Positions 54,401 to 63,478 of a stretch of 64,000 nt of DNA are shown here, piece after piece. The stretch covers positions 8,837,256 to 8,901,255 of the forward strand of contig JASKMD010000006.1 of NCBI GenBank assembly GCA_030144725.1. The letters run 5' to 3'. Under the pieces are notes generated by a model, which was given only the letters and a program-made list of their open reading frames with translations, was not told the origin of the DNA and did no database searches. The stretch comes from Haematococcus lacustris (Eukaryota > Chlorophyta > Chlorophyceae > Chlamydomonadales > Haematococcaceae). A program made the position numbers and the translations under genes. Numbering within the stretch: the first letter of the stretch is position 1; every line of letters begins with the position of its first letter.

Positions 54401-55959
54401 ACTTTTGATGCACGTGCAGGGCAAGGTATTCAAGCAGCCAACGTACAAAGAGTACACGCGCAACACTCCTACAATTTAGTCCCTGCGTTTGTCCCTGCGT
54501 TCTACCGACCTTGTCCGATCGGGCTGAAATTTTGATAGATGGTAGTTTGCAGAAAATAAAACATATTTTTCAGAAAAAATCCTTTGAAAAAATCAAAGGC
54601 GGCTGCGCTGCGGCCCTGGGGCGGAGGTGCAGGGATAAGTGCAGGGATAGGTTGCGGGCCACAGCGCAGCAGCTTTTGGATTTTTCCAAATATTTTTCTT
54701 GAAATATATGTTTTATTTTCTGAAAACTGCCATCTATCAAATTTTCAGCCCGATCGGACAAGGTCGGTAGAACGCAGGGACAAACGCAGGGACTAAATTG
54801 TAGGAGTGAATGTCTTCAAGCCAGGCCAGGAGGTTCAATGCAGGAACGCAGCTCAGGCCGATGGGTTGGCTGTGTATCAGTTGCCCCAGGACGTCCTTCC
54901 AGAGTTGAAAGTGATTGCAGCCATCATCTACATCACCCGGGTGTACTGCAGCATGATCTTCCACTCTGTGAAGCAGCACAAGACAGCGAAGAAGGAAACA
55001 CTGTACACCACGCAGTATGCCACTGGTCAGAGGCTGCAGGTGCTGTTAGCCAAGACTGTCAAGGGGACGCTAGACCTCAGCCTCAAAACCCTCAGTACCT
55101 ACACAGCTGTCAACTCTCAGCTGAAGGATGAGGACAAAGCCAAGGTAAGACGTGACATGATTTCAGTACTTGGCACCAGCACTGACAACGATGCAGCACA
55201 CACCAACAATGTATGCTCACACCAACAACCCACAACTACAGACCATACTAACCTGAATGATACATGCAGGTGGATGAGCATAAGGCAGTCCTGACTAAGT
55301 ACTTCACCCGCTTGCTACCAGTCCTGCGGAACCTCATGGACAGGCCGCTCAATGCCTTGGCATCCATCATCAACGACCCAGTCAACCAGAGGGAGATGAT
55401 TGGAGAGGGGGAGGAGCAACAAATGCTCATTGAGCCAGCGCAGCAGGCAGCCCCGCCCCAGGCCCCCCACACGGACTTCAAACCGGTGGCTGCGGACCAG
55501 GACGACGGCTTGGTCTTCCTGTTGGCCTGCCAGGACTTTGACCTGGTGGCCTACATGTACAGCCATTTGCTCATGGAGCAGGCAGCGCCTTACTATAAGA
55601 ACGGCAAGCCGGACCTGCACAGCCTGGGAGCCGTGGCCGCCCACGCAGTGCTGCGGGAGGGCACCCTGGTGAAGGTGAAGGCAGGCCAGCTGGTGCTGTT
55701 CCGAGGCAACACCGTGCATGCAGGGACAGCGGGCAGGCCAGACTCGTGCGGCGCCAGGCTGTATGGCTTTGCCAAGACAGGTCAGCCGGCTGACAACACT
55801 ACCGTCAATGTGTCCCAGCTTGGCCCCGTGTTCGAAGGGGTGTTCCAGCCAACTCAAGGGGGAACCATCACATCCATGACAGCGGAGTGGAACAGGAGGG
55901 GCCAGGCTGGACAGATGGTGCCAGACACGGAGCCTTATGAGCCTTCGGATGGGATCTGA
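51497..55959 (+). CDS. Putative Fe(II)/2OG dioxygenase gene of CACTA-like unit 1, interrupted by a TIR element
   Basis: Exons (approximate): 51497-51570 (MSTSEEAMRRS); 51642-51768 (AATALAPMSERV); 51834-51966 (SWQEAKYPAHPDRR); about 52110-52745 (FQQRLPNEYLLLRSE, then Gln-rich and GQ repeats); coiled-coil pieces 52960-52990 (DLEQEVQRLK) and 53090-53140; an intron with a 1-kb minisatellite; 54279-54351 (RLAQKVFTKPIHAWNF); 54420-54463 joined across the 54464-54808 insertion to 54811-55144 (VFKPGQEVQCRNAAQ...AAIIYITRVY); 55270-55959. The last exon carries PHTDF (His CAC 55468, Asp GAC 55474), FRGNTVHAG (His CAT 55717) and ARLYGF (Arg AGG 55756): HxD...H-x12-R, the metal and 2OG ligand set of a double-stranded beta-helix oxygenase. 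Substrate unknown; DNA or chromatin is plausible from context. Stop TGA. TET/JBP membership is not shown. Confidence 0.6.
52400..52556 (+). repeat. (GGGCAG)n repeat encoding Gln-Gly
   Basis: GGTCAG/GGGCAG hexanucleotides encode (GQ)n in the disordered middle of the dioxygenase gene. Other frames read poly Gly-Ala and Gly-Arg. Confidence 0.85.
53150..54190. repeat. CAGGACCCTG minisatellite in an intron of the dioxygenase gene
   Basis: About 1 kb of 18-24-bp units, CAGGACCCTGTGGTGTGGTGC and CAGGACCCTGTGGGTGTGCAG types, some in higher-order blocks (for example about 53790-53960 echoed at 53960-54040). It lies between a coiled-coil exon and RLAQKVFTK, so it is most likely intronic. Long open frames are artefacts. 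Confidence 0.9.
54464..54808. mobile_element. 345-bp TIR element (MITE), 2-bp target duplication AA
   Basis: Begins CACTCCTACAATTTAGTCCC and ends with its reverse complement. The terminal inverted repeats extend about 125 bp with few mismatches, leaving about 95 bp of GC-rich centre. AA at 54462-54463 and at 54809-54810 is the likely target duplication. Removing the element plus one AA keeps the dioxygenase frame open with no residue lost (CGC-AAT-GTC). CACT-type ends and a 2-bp duplication suggest a CACTA-like non-autonomous element. No coding capacity. Confidence 0.9.
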
Positions 55960-56049
55960 ACTGACATCAAACACTGCTGCATTTGACACTGCATAAAATA
56001 ACACAAGGGTGGTACCGCACTGAGACGTATGAAACCTCTGTAAGTCAGC

Positions 56050-56513
56050 AGGACCCAGAAGAGCCAGGACCATGTGGTGAGGTGCCATGACCCTGTAGGT
56101 GTGCAGCAGGACCCTGTGGTGAGGTGCCAGGACCCTGTGAGCCAGGACCCTGTGGGTGTGCAGCAGGACCCTGTGGCGTGGTGCCAGGACCCTGTGGGTG
56201 TGCAGCAGGACCCTGTGGGTGTGCAGCAGGACCCTGTGGTGAGGTACCAGGACCCTGTAAAACAAGACCCTATGGTGAGGTACCAGGACCCTGTGGTGAG
56301 GTACCAGGACCCTGTAGGTGTGCAGCAGGACCCTGTGGTGTGTTGCCAGGACCCGGTAGGCCCGGACCCTGTGGTGTGGTGCCAGAACCCTGTGGGGCAG
56401 GACCCTGTGGTGTGGTGCCAGGACCCTGTGGTGCCAGGACCCTGTGGTGAGATACCAGGACCCTGTGGTGTGGTGCCAGGACCCTGTGGTGTGGTGCCAG
56501 GACCCTGTGGTGT
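56050..56513. repeat. CAGGACCCTG minisatellite downstream of dioxygenase gene 1
   Basis: Units as at 53150-54190, same orientation, running straight up to the 333-bp repeat at 56514. Candidate right subterminal array of unit 1. Confidence 0.9.
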
Positions 56514-56847
56514 CACTCGTGCAAATTAAGGCCTGGCTGGCTTGAAAAACCTGAGAGTTGAGGCCTGAGACTTGGTATGTGGGTTGCTGTGACCCAGGGG
56601 ATGACAAGACTCTCTTGGGCCTAAGTGTAATTCTCAGTCGGTGTCGAGTTGCTGGGCCAGGTGTGGGGCTGTGACCCTGATTTTGGCTAAGGGAGTTGGC
56701 ACCGTGTGACCAAAGTGACCTTTCATGAAATGTGAGTATGAGAGGTTGTAAAGGGTGGTTACAGCTGCCCAACCCAGTAGGTGGCATGCAAAAAGTCCCA
56801 GCCAGTGATGAGCTATGGCCCGTGTCCTAGGACCCTGTACAGGGTCC
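56514..56847 (+). repeat. 333-bp dispersed repeat, copy B
   Basis: Near-identical to 38144-38476, same orientation, ending in a perfect palindrome (see 56827-57034). Confidence 0.85.
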
Positions 56848-57034
56848 TAGCGACATCATGGTCGTAGGACCCTGTACAGGGTCCTGTGTACCCTATGAGT
56901 GTTGATATTATAATCATTCTTTGCATCCCTATGTGATAGAACCATGTTAGGATTCCTACATAGCCGGTGGTTGGTCATGTGGACCCCGTTTGGATGCTTT
57001 TGACCATGTGTGCCAGGACCCTGTACAGGGTCCT
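56827..57034. repeat. Three AGGACCCTGTACAGGGTCCT palindromes
   Basis: The 20-bp perfect palindrome occurs at 56829-56848 (extended to 24 bp by flanking CT/AG), 56866-56885 and 57015-57034. Its half AGGGTCCT is the core of all the neighbouring minisatellites. A diverged copy sits at 38457-38476. Confidence 0.9.
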
Positions 57035-57044
57035 ACGATGTGTG

Positions 57045-58835
57045 TCTTTCTCCACAGGGTCCTGGCAACACACCACAGGGTTCTGGCTCACAGGGTCCTG
57101 GCACCTCACCACAGGGTCCTGGCACCACAGGGTCCTGGTACCTCACCACAGGGTCCTGCTGAACACCTACAGGGTCCTGGCTCCACACCACAGGGTTCTG
57201 GCACCACAGGGTCCTGGCACCCCACCACAGGGTTCTGGCACCACAGGGTCCTGGCACCTCACCACAGGGTCCTGCTGCACACCTACAGGGTCCTGGCCCA
57301 CAGGGTCCTGGCACCTTACCACAGGGTCCTGGAACCACAGGGTCCTGGCACCTCACCACAGGGTCCTGGCACCACACCACAGGGTCCTGGCCAACAGGGT
57401 CCTGGTACCACACCACAGGGTTCTGATACCACAGGGTCTTGGTCCCTCACCACAGGGTCCTGGCACACAGGGTCCTGGCACCACACCACAGGGTCCTGGC
57501 ACCACAGGGATCTGGCTCCTCACCACAGGGTCCTGGCATTCACCACAGGGTCCTGGCCCACAGGGTCCTGGTACTACACCACAGGGTCCTGATACCACAG
57601 GGTCCTGGCACCTCATCACAGGGTCCTGGCACCACACAACAAAGTCATATGTCACAGGGTTCTGTCGCACGGCTACAGGGTCCTAAGACAGATTTCACAG
57701 GGTCCTGTCGCACGTCTACAGGGTCCTACGACACACGTATACAGGGTCCTGCCGCACAGCTACAGGGTTCTGCGACCCTCGTCTACAGGGTTCTGCCGCA
57801 CGCTAACAGGGTCCTGCGACCCACGTCTACAGGGTTCTGCCGCACGCCTACAGGGTCCAGCGACCCACGTCTACAGGGTTCTGCCGCACACCTACAGGGT
57901 CCTGCAACACACGTCTACAGGGTTCTGCCTCACGCCTACAGGGTCCTGTGACACACGTCTACAGGGTCCTGCCGCACGTCTACAGGGTCCTACGACCCAC
58001 GTCTACAGGGTCCTGCCGCACGCCTACAGGGTCCTGCGACTCATGTCTACAGGGTCCTGCCGCACGCCTACAGGGTCCTGCGACACACGTCTACAGGGTT
58101 CTGCCGCACAGCTACAGGGTCCTGCGACAATTGACTACAGGGTCCTGCCGCACGCCTACAGGGTCCTGCGACACACGTCTACAGGGTTCTGCCGCACGCT
58201 TACAGGGTCCTATGACACACTTCTGCAGTGTTCTGCCGCACGCTTACAGGGTCCTGCGACACACGTCTACAGGGTTCTGCCGCACGCCTACAGGGTCCAG
58301 CGACCCACGTCTACAGGGTCCTGCCGCACGCCTACAGGGTCCTGCGACACACGTCTACAGGGTTCTGCCGCACAGCTACAGGGTCCTGCGACAATTGACT
58401 ACAGGGTCCTGCCGCACGCCTACAGGGTCCTGCGACACACGTCTACAGGGTTCTGCCGCACGCTTACAGGGTCCTATGACACACTTCTGCAGTGTTCTGC
58501 CGCACGCTTACAGGGTCCTGCGACACTTGCTTACAGGGTCTTGCCGCACGGCTACAGGGTCCTGGCCCACAGGGTTCAGGCACCACACCACAGGGTCCTG
58601 GCACCACAGGGTCCTGGCTCCTCACCACAGGGTCCTGCTGCACATCTACAGGGTCCTGGCCTCTCACCACAGGGTCCTGGCACCACAGGGTCCTGGTCCC
58701 TCACCACAGGGTCCTGGTACCACTGGGTCCTGGCACCACACCACAGGGTCTTGCTGCACACCTACAGGGTCCTGGCTCCACACCGCAGAGTCTTTGTCCA
58801 CAGGGTCCTGGCACCACACCAGACCCTCTGCTGTA
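57045..58835 (+). repeat. Composite AGGGTCCTG minisatellite
   Basis: 57045-57640 and 58560-58835 use CACAGGGTCCTGGCACC-type units (reverse complement of the arrays at 46, 53 and 56 kb). 57640-58560 uses the 44-bp TACAGGGTCCTGCGACACAC type found at 38646-39640. A higher-order block of about 190 bp (around 58060-58250) is repeated around 58310-58500. Candidate left subterminal array of unit 2. Confidence 0.95.
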
Positions 58836-58873
58836 GCTCAACCCCAGCTTGCTGTCCATGCATTGTCAATCGT

Positions 58874-61800
58874 TCAAATACGCTGATCAGGCCTGTATGG
58901 CTCTGAGATTCTGACCCACTGGCCTGCCATGCCGCGCCTGTTCCAGTCTGCCATCTTGGGCCCAATGCCCTCATCCTGGATGGGCTGAAACAACCCATGG
59001 TACAAGTCCCCCAGCTCAGAGGTGTTCATGGTGGTGTTGTCAGCCACCGTGTCTGGCCGGCCAAAGCCATACAGCCTGGCGCAGCACGAGCCAGCCACCC
59101 CCACGTTGCCAGCATGCACTGTGTTGCCTCGGAACAACACCAGCTGCCCAGCCTTCACCAGGACCTCCGTGCCCAGTTGATGTGGCAAGGTCAGGGCCAG
59201 GGCATCCATGTCCTCCACTTCCACCACTTGCTTCTGACCATCAGCCGTCCGCCGGCAATGGGCTGCAGCCAACCGGGACAGTTTGTGGCTGCCCATGTAG
59301 GCAACCAGGGGGAAGTCCTGGAGAGCCAGCAGGAACACCAGGCCGTCATCCATCCCTGGGCCAACAGGGAGGAAGTCGGTGTGGGGAGCCTGGGCCTGAG
59401 CCAGCTGCTCGGCCAGTGTAGTCACCATCTTCCCCGTCCTGGTCAGGCGACGCTGCCAGGTTGGGTCAGTGATGATGGAAGCTAGGGCGTTCAGGGGGCG
59501 GCCCAGCAGCTGCCTCAGCACCGGCTGCAGGAGAGTGAGGTACCGCGTCAACACCGTCTTGGCCTCATCCACCTGCAAACACACCCAAAGTGCTGTCTAT
59601 TGTGCTTCATGCAGCCCTGACTCTTGGTGAGTTAGGAAATGCTTCTGCAGCAATGGCTATGTACTACTGTTGTGGCTTGTGTCATCTGCTGCACACCTTA
59701 ATCTATCTGTATCTTACCTCCTTCTTCTTCTCTTCTGTCAGCGCGCTGTACACAGCCGCGTTGTACTTGTCTGTCAACAGCGTTAGGGTGGTGTCTAGGT
59801 CGCCACTGCTGTTCTTGTCCGACTTGGCCAATACCACCTGCACCCTCTGGCCAGTGCCATACTGTGTCTTGCTGTTGGCATTGACTGAGCTGAACACCAT
59901 GTGGTTATAGACCCTGGTGATCAAGATGCTGGCCGCAACCACCGCTGCCATATCTATGGCTAGCTGGGGCAGCTAGAAGATGGTCAGGCCATGAGCTACA
60001 GCTGCTCGGCGACACTGCTCTAGCTCATGAGGCTGGTAGACATCCCCTGTGTATGGCAGCAAGGTGGGCAGCTGATACACCATTCCCTGCGTGCAAGGTA
60101 GCAATGCACGACATGCTCATAAGTATCAGTCAATATCAATTCATATCAGCTAGTTATGCCTCTCGTACCTGTGTATTCTTGGGAAACCGCACTGCTCCTC
60201 CATGCAGCAGGGTGCCTCCGGTGCTTGACTGCAAACACAATCCACACATATCCTCCTGAGCCACAGCTGCAGTCAGTGAAACCATGCACTAGGTTAGTGA
60301 AGCCCTCTATTAGGTTATTGAAACCCTGTGCTAGGTCAGCGTAACAGTGCACACTGTTTAAACCTGTTGTAGGATATTAATAGCTGCTCACCTGATCTCC
60401 TGACTGGCCACTTCCAGTCAGGGCTGTGTTTGCCAACACTTGGAGCCTCCTTCTGCCCACCAGCTCATCCTACATTCAGTGGGTCGTTTACAAGTTGGAA
60501 ATTCTGTTATGCCTCTTTGGCAGCTTGGGTCTCACCTCCAATCTGTTGACTGTGTCCTGCACGGTGTCCACCTTCTGAATCAGGCACTGTATGAGGGCCT
60601 GCATTGGCAAATGAAGCAATGGGAATCTGAGCCACTGTCACACTGCTTTATGATGCTGTCTTGCTCATATGTGCTGTAATGTTGTGATCCTACCTGATCC
60701 TCGGCAGTCCTCGGCCTCTTGGATGATGAGGGACCAGCACCCTCCCCTCCAGGTTGCTGCTGCTCCTCTTCAGTCACCTGTCGCAGGTCCTGCTGCTGAT
60801 GCTGGTGCTGCTGCCCACCCGCTGCTGTGCCTGTCGCCCAGGTGCTGGTGCCCACCTGTGGCCACTGTCCTCTGCGTGTCTGGCGGCGGGGCTGCACTGA
60901 CGGAAGGTGCTGATGCTGCCCTCCTGCTGCTGGTGTAGGCAACAGGGGAATGGAGGGGGCAAGGCTGAGTTGCACACGTGCTGCTGGTGCACGCCGCTGG
61001 ACAGGTGAGGGGGCAGGGCTCCGCTGCACACCTGCAGGCAGGGCAGTTCCTAGGCCTGTGGTGGGGGCCTTCAACCCAGGTACACCCGCTGTTGGTGTGG
61101 CGGGGGGCTGTCGCACAACCCCTGCTGAGGCTGGCTGTTGGACAGTGGTTGGGGCTGGGTGCTGCTGCACACCTGCTGCTTGGGATGGCTGGGGGGCAGG
61201 GGAGGGGGCAGGGGGCTGCTGCACTCCTGCTGCTGGGGACGGCTGGGGGGCAGGGGAGGGGGCAGGGGGCTGCTGCACTCCTGCTGCTGGGGACGGCTGG
61301 GGGGCAGGGGAGGGGGCAGGGGGCTGCTGAACTCCTGCTGCTGGGGATGGCTGGGGGGCAGGGGAGGGGGCAGGGGGCTGCTGAACTCCTGCTGCTGGGG
61401 ATGGCTGGGGGGCAGGGGAGGGGGCAGGGGGCTGTTGCACTCCTGCTGCTGTGGATGGCTGGGGGGCAGGGGAGGGGGCTGGAGAGGGAAGGGTAGGGGG
61501 CTCAGTGCTCAACACAAACTGTGCCAAAGTAGCACAATCCTTTCTGCCCTGCACTTCACATAGGTACACATAATCTGTGTCACCCTGACTCTTCATCTCC
61601 GCATCTGCACATGATAGTTAACAGAGACATGAATGCATGGATACCTTGACGTCCTACTGGCAACTAGTCAACCAACTAACTCATCACCTCGCTTGTATAC
61701 GCCCCACAAGCTAGCGAACGGCTTTAACCCCTCAGGGGGACTGGCTTCATGTATGCCCATGAAATGGTTGTTGAAGAAGGCGAAGTACGTGTCCCACTTG

Positions 61801-62045
61801 AGGCGCCTTGTGGAAGAGGGTTGGGGGTAATTCTCTGCAACGTATTTCCAGGACCTGTATTGCAAACAAGTCACACACTTGGGCACGTCCTCATGAGGAT
61901 TGGGGTGCATGGGCTCTCACCTGTCCACAATCGCCTCTGTGTTACTCTGCGTCTCCATATCACAGGGCACAACAGTTTTGGCCACGCAGAAACCACAGCA
62001 CACATCACGCCAGGGGTCATTCATGCTGGCCAGCCCGGTCGCAGC
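58874..62045 (-). pseudogene. Putative Fe(II)/2OG dioxygenase gene of CACTA-like unit 2, with an in-frame TAG
   Basis: Exons on the minus strand (approximate): 62045-61919 (AATGLASMNDPWRDVCC), 61852-61690 (RSWKYVAENYPQPSSTRR), 61600-60700 (DTDYVYLCEVQG, Pro-rich repeats, GAGPSSSKRPRTAEDQ), 60603-60537 (IQKVDTVQDTVNRLE, coiled coil), 60472-60390, about 60240-60169, 60088-59710 (GMVYQLPTLLPY...ITRVYNHMVF), 59575-58874. The last exon has QAPHTDFLPVGPG, FRGNTVHAG and CCARLYGF: HxD...H-x12-R as in unit 1, with roughly half the residues identical to that gene. TAG at 59975-59973 replaces the Gln of the matching LPQ segment in unit 1, so the gene is dead unless read through or spliced around. ADNTTMN and WNRRGMAGQW are also shared. 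Stop TGA 58876-58874. Confidence 0.55.
60960..61490 (-). repeat. 54-bp repeat encoding an 18-residue Pro-rich unit
   Basis: About six units of APSPAPQPSPAAGVQQPP in the dioxygenase gene of unit 2, degenerating toward 60960. The equivalent region of unit 1 is Gln-Gly-rich instead. Confidence 0.9.
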
Positions 62046-62133
62046 CTACATGCAAGTAGTCACCGTTGATGAGTGCAGTGCTACACGGGCCAGCTGCTTA
62101 GGAGTGGTGGGACGTCTGACCCAATCGTATGAC

Positions 62134-63398
62134 CTACACGTTCAAGGGTACCAGTCCGATGATGAGGACCTGTACTAATGACGCAGTGGGTTGCATGCTA
62201 TGGGTGCATGATGGTTGGATGCATGCTATGGGTTGCATGCTATGGGTGCATGATGGTTGGATGCATGCAACCCACTTTTTGAATGCCGCCAGCAACATCC
62301 AGTAGCTCAGCAAAGCCAGGTAGGCTGGGTTGGCCTTGGTGAATTCCTTCCATACGAGGCCGATGATTGCCCGCATGGGGACATTCCACCTGGCCTCCAC
62401 AGAGTTGCTGCCCAGTTTGGGGTATTCCCCTGGTACACAGCCGGGGATGGTGTACTGCACAACACACACCAAGACTGTTTCACTAACATGCACATCAGAG
62501 AGGAAATTAGGTTGGTTACATGGCTACTCCATTCATTGCACAATCACCTGGCCCACAGAACGCGGGCACCACATCCGGATGTATTCGGGGGCGAACTTGC
62601 CCCAGAGCTTGACGGCATCTTGCTGCAAGGATGCATTGGGTATAGATAACCAAGGTGACATGGGCAGTAATGAATTGTGGCTATGGTCAATTGTTGCGTG
62701 AGCACTACACTAACCTCATATTTGCCCAACACACTGAAGGGCTTGTCGGCGTTAGGTGCATGATGTTTGTACTGAAATCACACGGGAACGATGGGTCATG
62801 GTTATCCAAGGACATTGAGGCACATGCAACGTGACCACAGCAAATCAGGCAGCATAGGCACGCAACACAATGCTCACCTGCGCCAGGATGATCTTACTGA
62901 ACTCATCGGGGACCTGCTTCCCTCCTTTGCGCGCCCGTTTCTTGGCTGGCCTCTGCTTCTGCTTTTCTTCCTCCTCCTCCTCCTCCTCCCCCTCCATCTC
63001 CTCCTCATCCGCCCCCTCACCCTCCTCCCCCTCATCCTCCTCCCCCTCATCCTCACCCCCCTCATCCTCACCCTCCTCCCCCTCCCCCTCATCCTCCAGC
63101 TCCTCCTCCTCTCCCACCCTCTCCCCTTCATCATCAGAAGAGGCAAAAGGCTCAAGGGGCTGCCCCCTTGGTCGCTGGGCCAAAGGCAATTCGTCGGACT
63201 CGTGCCCAGAGTCAGCTGTGCGAGGGGCAGCAGCCTTAATCTGCAGCAACGATAGTTCATGGAGGGAATGAAAGCATGAAGGTGCCTGGCACGGTAAGGC
63301 ATCGCGGCAGACAGGCGGTATTGGTACGGGAATTACTATACCTTCTTGTCGGTGGGCTTAGTGCCTGGCATCTTCTTGGCGACCGTGTTGCGGTACAT
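62134..63398 (-). CDS. Acidic nuclear-type protein of CACTA-like unit 2, function unknown
   Basis: Mirror copy of the gene at 44689. ATG 63398-63396 starts MYRNTVAKKMPGTKPTDKK. Next exon AKAAAPRTADSGHESDELPLAQRP, then an acidic run with Gly and Asp interruptions (shorter than in unit 1), KRARKGGKQVPDEFSKIILAQ. Then KYKHHAPNADKPFSVLGKYE, QDAVKLWGKFAPEYIRMWCPRSVGQ and YTIPGCVPGEYPKLGSN...YWMLLAAFKK. The frame stays open through the ATGCATCC repeats to VLIIGLVPLNV and a TAG at 62136-62134. In this final stretch unit 1 and unit 2 differ only at synonymous sites (GTT/GTC, GGC/GGA), which favours it being coding. Function unknown; NLS-like basic patch and acidic tract suggest a nuclear protein. Confidence 0.55.
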
Positions 63399-63478
63399 TT
63401 CAAAGGATTGTTGTTGCGGTTTAGAAAGACGGCGCCAACACGATGTAGCGGTGCTTACTCACAAAATTATCGTCCTCA
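63399..63478. promoter_or_regulatory. Divergent promoter of unit 2
   Basis: 80 bp between the predicted starts of the acidic-protein gene (minus) and the transposase (plus); mirrors 44533-44688 and supports shared regulation. Confidence 0.4.

Larger units (their letters stand above)
38144..56513. mobile_element. CACTA-like unit 1 (approximate extent)
   Basis: Proposed element holding a leftward TNP2-type transposase, a rightward acidic-protein gene, two F-box-like genes and a rightward dioxygenase gene. The left edge is placed where a 333-bp repeat begins with CACTCGTGC; that same repeat begins unit 2. AGGGTCCTG-core arrays lie inside both edges in opposite orientation (38646-39640 against 56050-56513). 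No matching inverted terminus ending in AGTG was found on the right, so the right limit is provisional. Confidence 0.5.
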
